From positions 1,922,001 to 1,986,000 of the forward strand of contig JABYQQ010000005.1 of NCBI GenBank assembly GCA_022605405.1: DNA of 64,000 bases. Reading direction: 5' to 3'. The stretch comes from Earliella scabrosa (lineage: Eukaryota; Basidiomycota; Agaricomycetes; Polyporales; Polyporaceae). Below the pieces are notes generated by a model. That model was given only the letters and a program-made list of their open reading frames with translations. It made no database searches and was not told where the DNA came from. The position numbers and the translations under genes are program-made. Below are positions 33,712 to 45,249 of this stretch, piece after piece; positions within the stretch are counted from its first letter, which is position 1, and every line of letters starts with the position of its first letter.

Positions 33712-35910
33712 ATGGACACCGTCTCCATCGTCCTCGTTGCTGTAGCCTGTGGGTCTGTGTACCTCCTATATCGTTCCAATATCGCCGCTCGTCCTTACGC
33801 CCCGCTGCCTCCGGGCCCAAAACCTCTGCCTCTCATCGGAAATATCATTGACCTACCTAAGTCCCACTCATGGATAACGTTCTCCAAGTGGGGCGACACG
33901 TACGGTCTGTCCTTATATGTTTGCTTTTTCCCTCGCTGATGAAGAGATTGACATCACTTCTGATAGGTGGGATTGTTCATGTCAGTGCCTTGGGGCAAAA
34001 CATCATCATTCTCAACGACCCAAAGTACGCCATCGACATGCTCGACAAGAAAAGCCTGCTGTATAGCGACCGCCCGACGTTGATCATGGGCGGTCAGATC
34101 GTCGGCTGGGAGGAGGGTCCCGCTCTCAGTCCATTCTGCGACCGCTGGGCCGAATATCGTCGCCTGATGAGCCATTTTATGGGCACGAAGGCAAAGGTCG
34201 ACTCATATAACCACGTCTTGCAGGAGGAGACAAACGTGTTGCTCAAGCACATCCTCGCCGAACCTCGAGAATGGGTCGAACATGTTCGCAAGTACGTTCG
34301 TACCTTCCTGTTTGTACCACTTGCTAAGCCGGAAACGCCGCAGGTTTGCGGGCGGTATCGTCCTTCAGCTCGCGTACGGATATAGGGCATCTGACCCAGG
34401 CGGAAGTGAGCTGGTTAAGCTCGTTGATGACGCTATGTACGGTTTTTCGGTCACAACCAAGCCCAATGCATTCCTCGTGGACGTTTTCCCTATCTGTCAG
34501 TTCACTCAGTTCGTTGTCTTCCTGTTACTGAATGGTTGGCTATTCACAAGTACGCTATGTCCCCGCCTGGCTGCCTGGAGCAACGTGGAAGTATAAAGCG
34601 AAGGAATTTCACGACTACCTGGAGGAGATGCTACGTGCCCCTTTTGAGCTCGTCAAGAAGCAGATGGTGCGTTCTGCACAGAATGCTGGTCCGCCACCCG
34701 CACAGAACTCAGTTCTGCCGTCAGGCTGCTGGCGTCGCGCGCCCGTCCTTCACTCAGAGTCATCTCGAAGGACAGAAGCTATCTCCACAACAAGAACGAA
34801 TCATTCAATGGACGGCCGCGGGTATATACAGCGGTACGCCTCATTCTCTACATTGTAGTATGCTCTTTCGCCGACGAAGTATGCCAAAAGGTGGTGCCGA
34901 CACTGTCAGTATATTTGTTACCCCCGGAAGATTTAGACCTGACCAGATCGGCATTGAGTAGACTGTAGCAGGCATCGAGGCTTTTGTGCTTGCTATCACG
35001 CGCCACACCAAGGAGCAACAGATGGCGCAGGCTGAAATAGACGGGATCGTTGGACGGGACCGCTTTCCAACGCTCACCGACCGCGAACGTCTGCCATATT
35101 GCGAAGCACTCTACCTTGAGATCCTGCGGTACTACACTTTTGGGCCTCTCGGTACGTGTAAGTAGTGGTTCGAAACGCACGATTGTTGACACCGCCTGGT
35201 AGGACTAGCCCATGTGGCACGCCAGGATGATATTCATGACGGGTACCTGATTCCAAAGGGCTCTATCATCATCCCGAACAACTGGTACGCTATGCCTCAG
35301 AATCTCGAGCTATTGTTCCCACTTCTCCGCCTCGAACCATCTAATCACAATCACCGTTCAATGTTAGGCGATACTACCAAGACGCGCATACATACCCCAA
35401 CCCGCAAACGTTCTCCCCCGAACGCTTCATGGGTGCGGAGAAGCAGTTCGATCCACGGAAATACGCCTTTGGTTATGGGCGCAGGTGCGCGACCCTTCCG
35501 ATATCATCCCTTCAGTCGTCCTTTGACCACGACACACGACCGCAGAATCTGTCCAGGTATGTCACCGCGCTGACTCCTTCAGTCTTTTCGCCCATGTTGA
35601 CCGGACCATGGTGATGGTTCCTCAGGTATTCATCTCGCCGACGCGTCTATGTGGCTTGCGTGCGTCTCGATACTTGCCGCGTTCACTGTCGCCCCGCCGA
35701 TCAAGGACGACAAACCGGTCATCCCACCCGGGCACTTCCAGGATGGCGGCATCAGGTACGCGTCGAACTAGGCCTGTTCCTAAGAGGACGTTCAACTTAC
35801 TCATATCATTTCCATGAATCATCAGCCATCCTGAACCATTTGAGTGTGTGATTCGGCCTCGGAGTGAGGGTGTAGAGGCGATAATTCGCGGCCTTCCCGG
35901 TATCCTGTAG
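33712..35910 (+). CDS. Cytochrome P450 (OrdA-like), copy 2
   Basis: Twelve exons (33712-33904, 33967-34291, 34344-34495, 34551-34666, 34725-34833, 34891-34904, 34962-35151, 35203-35284, 35368-35484, 35546-35556, 35626-35755, 35826-35910) give 507 residues. Exons 2 to 12 have exactly the lengths of those in the P450 at 28715-31027; only exon 1 differs, by 9 nt. Intron sequences have diverged. Key motifs are intact: hinge LPPGPKPLPLIGNI, I-helix GGADTT (299-304), ExxR as EILR, SPERFMG and haem motif FGYGRRICPG with Cys435. The I-helix acid is Asp here and Glu in copy 1. The two arose by duplication and probably act on related substrates, or one retains the ancestral step. Confidence 0.94.
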
Positions 35911-36106
35911 TGACGATGTCTCAAAGCACCAGGATGTAGTGCATGATTGGGTGTTACTAAATGTAATCTAACTGTTCCATGGGTAGTTGACGCGTTGATG
36001 TTAAGTACCCAGATCATGTTACCGGTACTGGTATTATGTATCAGTACCCGTGGCTACCAAGCGCCTTCAAGCGCCTATCCAGGCTCTAGTCTCTGCTTTT
36101 CACTTC

Positions 36107-39100
36107 ATGACTTCGTCTCCCAAAACGCGTCCCCGGGAACAGGACGACCTCACACCAGAAGAGCCGGACGCCAAAAGGACGAAGATCGAAGATGCGGACA
36201 AAGACGTTTCCATAGGCGGAGATCGCGAGGTCGCCGTAGTCAGCGTCTCAGAACTCGAAGAGCAAGATGCTATGGACACCACCGCAGACAAGGAGCCCGA
36301 GAGCCTGCTTCCTCCAAGCCATGCATTGCTGAACGCGCCGCCCCCGGTGTATGGGCCAGACGGCGCGATGCAACAGATCATGGAAACGGATGTTGGGATA
36401 TCCGAGTACATTGGGTTTGATGTACCGAAAATTGAGGGCATCATCAAGCAGAGGTGCGTCCGCTCTGTTCGTTCGGGCGCACATGCATGCCTATGCGCGG
36501 GGTGTGTAGGTTCACGGACTTCCTCGTGTTTGAGGTGGACTTGGACGGTCAGGTCATCCACCTGAAATCTCTGGGCATGCCTTCCTCGTCGAAGAAGAAC
36601 GCGGACGCCGCAGCCGACGGAGAGTCGGCGGGGGCTGCTCCGTCAGAGCCCGCTGGCCAGGAAGAGACGGTCCCTGGTGCTCCTGTGCCGACGACTGAAC
36701 AGTCGTCCGCACCGGATGTCGCCCCCGAGGCGAACGCGGAAGAAGAGGATGTGCAGGAAGACGAACCATGGCCGGAACGCTTCAACGAAGCCCTCAAGCC
36801 GTTCCTCTCCGAAGCTGTCATCACTCGCGTCAAGGAGCTGTACCTGGAGGGTCCTGAGCCTCCTTTAACCTTCGTCAGCGACGGCGGCTGGGCCGGCCGT
36901 CAAGCTAAGATTGCGGAGAAGAGCGCGGACAGTGCAGAGGCGTCTGCCCCTACCGAATCAGCACAGCCAGAAGAGCCCGAACCTCGGGGGAAGGGAAAAC
37001 GTGGCAGGGACAGGGGACGAGGCGGCAGGGGTGGTCGAGGGGGTCGCGGTGGAGGACGAGGTGACCGTCCTGGCGCGAGAGAAGACCACCGTAAAGTGCT
37101 CTCTGACGTCCGTACCCTTGTGCCCTACCATGATCATGAAGAAATGCAATCTGACCAGTGGGAACCCTCAATAGCCTATTGCCTCCAAGGAGACCCGTAC
37201 GGGCCTCCATCAAATCGTACGAGAGTTGTTCGGCGGTAAGCTTGACACTGAGACGGACACTACTGCGCCTGCCTCGGATGAGGGCTCGCGCATTGCCATC
37301 AAATGGTCTCGTCGCGGGGGTGGCGGTGGTCGCGGCCGCGGTGGTGGTCGTGGCGGGCGTGGTGGTCGTGGTACGCGAACGGACGGAGGTGTGTAGACAT
37401 GCACTACCCCAGGGACGAGTTGACTGACGAGCTGACAGCGACAGGCCAAGGAGAAAGAGGAGGTTACCCTCCTTACATCCACTTCACGCTACAGAAAACA
37501 AACCGCGACACCCAAGACGCACTAGCGCACTTATCACGAACGTTCCATTGCAATGTCAAGGACCTCTCTGTCGCAGGCACTAAAGACAAGCGCGGCGTGA
37601 CGGTGCAGCGCGTGTCATTACGACGCGGAAACAAGACAGTAGAGGACGTTTGGAAGATGGCTAATGGTCTGAATGGCCGCCGAACGATGGAGGAGGTGAT
37701 GACCCAACGGGGCGAGCGGGGTGTGAGGGTCGCGGATTTCAACTACCGGAAGGCTAGTTTGGAGTTGGGCATGCTCAAGGGAAATGCATTCGTCATCACG
37801 CTCAGGTATTCCACGCCATCCTCGTCATTGTCTGACCTGTCTGACGCGGAATAACAGGAATGTCCGGGTAGATTCGATGGAGACCTTGGATCGTGCGATG
37901 AACATCATCAAGACCAAAGGGTTCATCAACTACTACGGTCGGTCCACCTCGTTGGAGATGTGCGCATTACCTGATAAGGCGACGTGCAGGCATGCAAAGA
38001 TTCGGAACCGCGTGCATTCCCACCCATACCATTGGTCTGGCTCTGCTGAAGGGTGATTGGCACAAGGCCGTGAGCCTCATCCTTCGCAACCGTCCAGGAG
38101 AACATCCAGAGGTCGTCGCTGCGAGAAACGCGTGGCTCGTAGACGGAGATCTCGACAAGGCCCTGGATCTGATGCCCCGCCGTGTTGTGGCTGAGCGATG
38201 TATCTTGGAAAGCTACAAGAAGCAGCACGGTGACACGCGGAACGCGATGGGGGCATTGTCGACCGTGAGTATCCTTTCTGTCGGTGCACGCATCCTGCTG
38301 AACTAGTATCGCAGATCCCGCGCAACCTCAGGTTGATGTACGTTCATGCGTACCAATCGTACGTGTGGAACGCCATTGTTTCCGAACGGATCCGGATGCA
38401 TGGTGCGGACAAACCTGTCATCGGCGATCTGGTGTTCGAGGAGTCATCAACCATCAAGGTCGAGGCCGGCGAAGAAGATGCTGAGGTTGCTCTCGAGGCT
38501 GCTGAGGGAGAAGTCACGTTGGACGACAAAACGGCCAATGAGGACATTGGTATGGGTCAGCGTCACTGCCACCACGAGCATCATAGCTTATTCATGTCTC
38601 AGCTAAGGACTCGGGAAGATCTGGCAAGAGATCGAGGAAGGCTTGGGAAGCACCCAAGGTCAAGACTTTGACCGAGGCTGACTTGGACAAGTACTCCATC
38701 TTTGACGTGATCATGCCTTTGCCCGGCAAGGACGTCGATTTCCCTGGCGGCGCCCTGGGTGAACGCTACAAGGACTTCCTGCGGAAAGACGGACTTGACC
38801 CAGGAAACTTCGTCCGCAAACAAAAGTCAGCCCTTCGCATTCCGTACCGCCTTGATGATACATAACACTGACAACGCACATGCAGAGATTACACGTTGGG
38901 TGGATCTTACCGCAAGATCTTACATTTACCCAAGGAGTTGTCGTGGAGTGCCCTGAGGTACACTGACCCTGACGTGCCCCTTGCGCAGTCGGACGAGGAT
39001 AAGCTACTCAACTTTCCTCCACCGGCGTCGGTTGAAGATGGCAAGTTCCTTGCGCTGCAGATCAACCTGCAGCTCGGCACAGCTGCATATGCAACAATGG

Positions 39101-39219
39101 CCTTGCGAGAAGTCACCAAGACGGAGACAAGTTCTCATTATCAGACCACGCTCACACAGGCCTCCGAGGACCAGAAATATCGCACCAATGAAGGCTTGAA
39201 GGAAGAGGAAGAGGAATAG
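36107..39219 (+). CDS. PUS7: tRNA/mRNA pseudouridine synthase (TruD family)
   Basis: Nine exons (36107-36453, 36510-37107, 37175-37388, 37439-37805, 37858-37937, 37990-38264, 38315-38549, 38603-38825, 38886-39219) give 890 residues. PUS7 converts uridine to pseudouridine at position 13 of tRNAs, position 35 of pre-tRNA-Tyr and sites in mRNA, mainly in the nucleus. Motifs: ISEYIGFDVPKIEGIIKQRF, RTGLHQIVRELFGGKL, the catalytic loop VAGTKDKRGVT (Asp near 436), NYYGMQRFG and MYVHAYQSYVWN. It is longer than yeast Pus7 because of acidic insertions and two RGG tracts, near residues 300-320 and 365-385. The acceptor of exon 4 could also be 12 nt downstream. Joining exons 2 and 3 removes a 67 bp intron with a GTCCGT donor. 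I start at the ATG at 36107. Confidence 0.94.
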
Positions 39220-39737
39220 ACGACGAGCGTGTAGCCATTCACTGACGTGGAGTTACGTTGCAGCAACCTGGCAGTCTGTATCGTGTCTGTATTACACTGT
39301 GTACCCACGGCATGCCGACAGATAGATGGACGTCCTGAGAGGGATGTATATGTGTGTGAAGCTGACAGCATGCAGCCGCCTGCTGCTGCGAAAAGTCAAG
39401 CGGAGTGCGAGCCGGGTGATCGTAGACCGTGTCCGAGACCGTTTCAGCCAGAGCTGTGCACTCGCACGCAGCCATCCTTTGCACAAAATGGCTACTCCTG
39501 CGCTCTCACACGTCCATCGTTCCTCGACGTTTATCCTCACATTCCTTTCCCAGACCTGACTCCGTCTCCTCTTCCCTGATTCTGAGGCCCACTTGACCTC
39601 CGCTGCCGGGCCCGACGGTCGCAAACGCCTATAGACCTGGCTCCATTATAAAGCCCTCCCGCGTCCTCGGCTTTCAACGCGCGGTCCCACCCAAACAGCC
39701 TTCAAGCTTGCCTTTCGTTGCCGTATCGCTCCGCAGG
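39220..39737. other. Intergenic region with MFS promoter
   Basis: No gene is seen. A TATAAA at 39647 and a C/T-rich leader serve the following transporter. Confidence 0.4.
39647..39652 (+). promoter_or_regulatory. TATA box of the MFS gene
   Basis: TATAAA within CCATTATAAAGCCC lies 91 bp upstream of the ATG at 39738. Confidence 0.55.
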
Positions 39738-41625
39738 ATGGGGAAGGTCGAGCGTGTTGTATTCCTGTCCCTGGTGTTGGACCTCTTCGGTATGTCATTG
39801 ACACCTTGGACCCCATTTATGCCGGGTCATGATATCGGCGCGTTGCAGCATTCACCATTCCGCTCCCACTCTTCCCTCGTATCATCGAGTGGTACACGAA
39901 GGTGCGCCTGCGTGATGTTGTCCATGATGATGTGAGCTCAACGTCATGCTCGTGTAGCGGGAGTCCTCCGACCCAAACGGCTTCCTGTCCCAAACCCTCT
40001 CTTTCGTTTCTTCTGCTCGCGGTGTGCTCTACACGCCAACGTCAAATCCGCAAAGATGGGACATTGTACTACTAGGTGGCTTGATGGGATCTGTATTCTC
40101 GTGAGTAGGCCTCGCACCTCCCCACGATCATCCGCTCAACCCGGTCTTCCCATAGCGCACTGCAATGGTCCGTCTTCCCCATCTCTCCTTCTTCACGCTC
40201 GCCAATGTCGCGCCCTCGATAGGTTCGTGTCACCTCGCATCGGAGCACTAAGTGACAAGTATGGGCGAAAGCGCATCTTGCTGCTTACCATGATCGGAAA
40301 CATACTGTCCGCTCTAGTGTGAGTGCGGTAATGTTCTCCTCGTGGCTATGTTCCTGACCATGATTCTCTCAGTTGGCTCACATCACGGTCTTTTGCTACA
40401 TACTTGCTTTCTCGAGTCATCGGCGGTCTGAGTGAAGGCAATGTCCAGCTCGCCATGTGAGTCCAACGAATGTTACGTTCGCCCAATGACCACTAGCTAA
40501 TTGGTGTTTGGTGTAGCGCCATTCTATCGGACGTCACAACTCCTGAAACTCGTGCAAAAGCATTGGCTCACGTCGGCATCGCGTTCGCCATCTGTTTCTG
40601 CATAGGGCCGCCCATCGGGGCGTACTTCGCCTCGCGTCCCCTGCCCTCGTCATTCACCGCATCGGGCTTTGAGCTCAACGTCTACGCGGCACCAGCTGCA
40701 TTGACGCTAGTCTTGCTTACATTGGAGACGATCTTCCTTGTCGTCGCTCTTCCGGAAACCCGTGGCAAAGCTATCCCGAAGCAGCCAGTCGTGAACGGCG
40801 CGGCCAAGGGTGCTGCGAATGGCAAAGCAAATGGAACCACCCAGACATCGAGGCAGGGAACTACTGCAGACCGCATCAAGATGCTCAAGACTTTGCAGCG
40901 CTTGCACTTCCTGTTCCTTGGCGTATTCTCTGGCGTCGAGTTCACGCTGACCTTCCTCACATTCGATTGTACGTGAACCGTTCCTTCCTGCGCCTTTCAC
41001 CAAGACTCACAGTGGGGTCAGTATTTGATTGGAACAACAAGCAAAACGGTGCTCTGATCGGCTCCATTGGAATCATCAGTGCTCTCATCCAGGGCGGGTA
41101 TGTCCGTCGTGCGATGTCTAAGGTCGGGGAGGGTATCATCGCTCGCCGAGGAATCAGTAGCTGCGCTGTCGGCCTGGTCCTGCTCACCATCTTGCCTCAT
41201 ACTGTCGCAAACTACCCCACCCTCGCCCTTCGCCTGCTCCAGGGCGCAGCTGTCTGCATGGCCATGACCTCCGCGACAGTTGTCAACGCGCTAACAGCAT
41301 ATGCGTCGCTGCAATGTGACGACGTCACCACGGATCCCGACACAGGCAAAACCGTCGAGGAACACCCAGACCTTGCCAAGGGCAAGGCATTGGGCAAATT
41401 CCGCTCGTCCGGTCAGCTCGGGCGCGCCATTGGCCCTCTACTTGGTGCGTGCATCGTTCTCTAAGAGTTACTCCCACGGCTCATGTCGATGTCACAGCTT
41501 GTGCGTCCTATTGGACGTTTGGACCTTCGTTGACCTATGCGGTCAGCGCTGTCGCGATGTTCGCCCTATCTGCGAGTATGAGAGCGGTGACGAAGAGGCG
41601 GACTGTATTTGCGAAGGCCGAATAG
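39738..41625 (+). CDS. MFSD10/TetA-like MFS transporter
   Basis: Nine exons (39738-39789, 39849-39901, 39958-40100, 40156-40167, 40223-40318, 40373-40456, 40517-40968, 41022-41444, 41498-41625) give 480 residues. The opening VVFLSLVLDLFAFTIPLPLFPRI and the loop 2-3 signature GALSDKYGRKRILLL place it with the MFSD10/tetracycline-resistance-like branch of the major facilitator superfamily. A Gly/Ala/Asn-rich central loop (near residues 245-270) joins the two six-helix halves, and GKFRSSGQLGRAIGPLL marks the second half. Exon 4 has only 12 nt and codes for part of membrane helix 2. The substrate is unknown: animal homologues export organic anions, and bacterial ones export drugs. It probably sits in the plasma or vacuolar membrane. 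Confidence 0.9.
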
Positions 41626-41883
41626 TTGAAGGGCGATAAAGATGTATACAATATGATCTACATAGTCTTGCATATTCTAACTTAATGGATCTCACGCGCG
41701 TGTCCTCATGGGAACACTCGGTCAGCCTCCAGTGCGCAGGACCAGCGTCCGACCAGGACGAAGACTTCGTGGATCATTAGCGCCCATCGTGCTGATGCGT
41801 TCGAATCGGAACTTGAATGCGAACTTGACTCACCGCTAACCACTACGAACGAGTAACTCCCAACCCCTCAGCTGAGTGTACCT

Positions 41884-43405
41884 ATGCGGTTCTCGACAAG
41901 GAACGCGTATTATCTGCGAATATCTGCGACTACTGTGCTGCCACTCTACGTGAGGACTCACTTCGCATCATCATGCCAGTGATCAAGAATTCCTTCCGAT
42001 TGACTTTTGTGTAGCTCTATCTCGATGAACGTCACGTAGAATGGATGTCAGAACGCGTACTACAGCACGTTCTAGCAGATTTGCGACCCTTGTAGGTCAA
42101 CTCTATCTCCGAAGACAACTCGCAACTCTCATTGATTGACAGGATCATACCCAAGTTGAACGCAGAGGCAGACGCACAGCTCGGCCCTGGTGGCCCCGCG
42201 AATGCCAAGAAAGGGACTTTGGACGTACATCGGGGAGGTAGGAGGACTCAAGTCCCTTCGGGGTTACATAACCTCATGGTCATCTTTCGCGCAGATACCT
42301 ATCAATTCGGGTACTTCCTTCGCGGAACCGAACCGCACGCAGTCCTCATCAAGGTAACGATGAGATTTCTTCGAGGGCTTCACTTGCAGTCTCACAAAGG
42401 CCTTTATGGTAGTCAAGAACATTTACAGCTGCTCCCAACCCACCGCCGCGTCCACTCCCGCCGCCGGTACGGGACGGGGGGAAGACAGACGGGAGAAGTC
42501 AGGCGCAGTCCAAGCCGAGCAAGAAGCGGAAGCCAAAACCTCGACCGAAGGGCAAGGGGAAAGCCAAGGCTGTCGAGGAAGAGGAGGAGGCGATCTCTAT
42601 CTCTAGCGAAGATGACGCCTCTGCAGAACAGCTGCCCGGTGGCCCGTCGTCTCCCAGGCGATCGAAGCGAGCCCGCAGAGTCGTGGCAGGTGGATACCGC
42701 GAGGATGAAGACGAGGAGATGCCTGACGCGAACGCGGCTGAGACTGCGGATGCAGAGCCAGTCGATGACTATCAACCAATTCGGACCGAGCAGCTTCGCC
42801 CGGCGGACGCTCCAGTGGTACCCAAAGTCGAGGAGACAGAGCCCTCACTCTCTGAGCCATCGGGGTCAATAGGAGAACTAGAAGAGGGCGGCGATGGAGC
42901 CAGCCCTGTGTCATCGGCCATGGACGTCGAACTCGTGGAGGATGATGAAGAACCGAAACCGAAACCTATACTCAAACTACGCTACCACGGCTTCAGCATA
43001 CATGGCCGATGCCTCTGCGTCATCGTCGAGCCCTACCCCCCTCTTCGTTCGGGCACCCGCGCGCCATCCCTCGCACCCACAGGCATCATCGCGCCCAGAG
43101 CTCCTAGCATCGCGCCACCCGATTTCGTACCCAGCGGCGGTGCCGGACAGCGGGAACGGACGCCACTCTTCCTGCCCGATTTCGACAGAGAACCAACACC
43201 GGCACCGTCTGGTATGCGCACTCTTCCCCCCGTGCCGCTGTTCTCGGAGTCTGGGGAGGGTAGCGATGACGAAGATGGAGGGATGGTTCTCTTCAGTCAG
43301 ATTCTGCGGTCCGTAGGCGACCACCCTCCCGGCATCGCAGAAGACGACGATGACATTGATGGTGCGGTGTTCTTCGGGGACGCAGATGAGACGAGGGAGC
43401 TGTGA
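41884..43405 (+). CDS. Unknown protein with conserved-looking ends and NLS
   Basis: I do not recognise this family. Exons 41884-41949, 42015-42091, 42143-42237 and 42295-42353 join smoothly into an N-terminal segment with ISATTVLPLYLYLDERHVEW, VLADLRPLIIPKLNAE and DTYQFGYFLRGTEPHAVLIK. A last exon in another frame runs from about 42490 to 43405. It begins with a strong nuclear-localisation-type stretch (KPSKKRKPKPRPKGKGKAK), passes through acidic and Pro/Ser-rich sequence, and holds a short ordered-looking block, ILKLRYHGFSIHGRCLCVIV, before an acidic C-terminus. The junction between 42354 and about 42490 is unresolved: the plain acceptors give the wrong frame, so a small exon or an unusual splice is needed. 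A nuclear, chromatin-associated role is a guess from composition. Confidence 0.55.
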
Positions 43406-43948
43406 TTTGATTGCATACTGGGATTGCCCTCCGGGCGGTCCTGAACAATCGCTCGCACGAAAAGGTCATCAGTTCACTTACCGCTTCTACGTAGACTTCA
43501 CGCCTGCAGACATTCCCCATGTACAGTCATTCGCTGTGACGTACCAGTAATATACAATGTGTACCAGTCCGCCCTCCTAACATGCATCTATCCTAGACCG
43601 AGAGTTCCTTCGAAGCGGCAAGGGTGCTCTGCCCTCGCCGAGTGTTATTCATGGGCCGCGGTCCGTATCCCTCGCGTACTCGCTGCCCTGTGTCGCCGAC
43701 GACCAAGTCCGCCATCCTGTCAGAGTCATGAGATACACCCCATGCTAAGACTACGCCACACGCACCGCTACCTGTCCATCCGTGCCGTTTCCGCGTGTCT
43801 TCCCGCTTCTTTCTTGGTTTTGGGGCTCGCACAGGTGCGAAATGTGGTGGCCAGCTGGCTGAATTGTTATACCACAGCCTGGCGATCGGCGGGACCCAGG
43901 CCGGTCCTGGGACGCTGCAAAATGATCGATGCCAACTAACGCTGTTTA
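43406..43948. other. Convergent intergenic region
   Basis: No gene is seen between the 3' ends of the unknown gene (+) and the forkhead-like gene (-). Confidence 0.4.
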
Positions 43949-44763
43949 CTAACGCTGTCTGGCGAGAAGCTCGTCAATATCATTGAGACCTCCTATGGAC
44001 GCGTAAAGACGTACCTTCCAGTCTTCACCGTCTCTATACCGCATCGCCCGAAACCGTGCCTCGATAGCAGCGATGATGTCGTATCCTGTCATGCACCGTT
44101 TGGGACTACCCACAATGGCAAGATGGGCCAGTAAGGCCCACGATGTTCGAGTTGACAACCCTCGCGGGGAGTCCGAGACCGCCCAAAGCCCTTCTCCCCG
44201 CGCTGCCGTGACTCCGAACGCCCTGTAGACCTCTTCGTCCGACGGGCTCCGAGCTCGCACATACGCTTCAACATCATCGCCCACAATAGCAGAATATATC
44301 ACTGTCTCAGGGCGACCTTTGACAACTACGAAGTCAGTCGTTCATCTGCACTACTTGTTCAGTACCACTTACCGGGCAACGCGCGCAGCGCGCACTTTTG
44401 GTCCACTTGCGTTAGGCGTCGTCCTGCCATCGATGCATCTATGCGAAACATCAGCCCCCGCGTCCTTTGGCTATCCACAAGCGCACCTTGTGCCTCCCCG
44501 CCCAGCGCGGCGCCCTCTTGGAATGTCACTCTTCGTACAGGGCTGTCAAGCCGTAAGTCTGGCCGCGTCCTGTGTTCGGCCCTCCCTGCTCCATAGCCCG
44601 GAGCGTTTGATGGCTCATACACCTCCAAGTGTGCCGCAGACATTGCAGAAGGGGGATTCAAGAGGTCATCCGGAAACCGGATACGTCTGCGTTGAGGTGG
44701 CCCAGACATCCACGCAGGAAGGGTGCTTGATCTGTGCGCTGTCGATCCGCCCTTCCGTTCCAT
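43949..44763 (-). CDS. Small protein with diverged forkhead-like domain
   Basis: Two minus-strand exons (44763-44373 and 44316-43949) give 252 residues; the start is uncertain and could be further upstream. The first half is basic and disordered. In the second half, residues about 185-245 follow the forkhead pattern: a first helix TSWALLAHLAIVGSPKRCMT, a second helix GYDIIAAIEARFRAMRY, then R-x-G-x-x-WKVRLYASIGGLNDI, where classic forkheads have W-K-N-S-I-R-H-N-L-S-L-N. The DNA-contact Asn and His of the recognition helix are replaced, so DNA binding may be altered or lost. A preceding acidic motif SPSDEEVYRAFGV looks like a lead-in conserved in such proteins. The call is pattern-based; a pseudogenised transcription factor is an alternative. 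Confidence 0.5.
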
Positions 44764-45249
44764 AAAACGTTAACCCCGTAAGGGTTGACCTGCCCAGAGT
44801 GAAGATATCAGAGGCACTTATCGGTTGCCGCCACGATGTGTTCAGGAACCACGCCGCCCCGTAGCCATCGCTCAACAACGATCAACGTCCACGCAAACCC
44901 CACGTCTTACCACCGAATGCCACTGCCTCCGCCCACCAGCTATCAGGACGCACCAAGGACGCACGCCCTCGTCTGTTTACACGTCTTTACTCACTCGACA
45001 CAGTATCGATTCCACCTAGGCAAGCGACCGACGACGGACGGAGACAGTAAGAAGATGGAGCCAGGAGGAGGACGCCGCTCCCGCGAGTTCCATGATAATC
45101 ATAGCCACGTGGTGCACTGATTCTGCTTGCGATGTCTTGCCGCTTGCGAGGCAAAGACAAAACGGGCGTCTATTGCAAGAGGGTGGGCTTTGGAGCTGAG
45201 TTCAGGAGTACAGTATGTACACGGGCGTATTCGCGTACAGCGCCGAGCC
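44764..45249. other. Intergenic region upstream of forkhead-like gene
   Basis: This holds a GCCACGTGG E-box (45104-45112) and otherwise nothing I can name. An upstream exon of the minus-strand gene may lie near 44770-44878. Confidence 0.35.
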
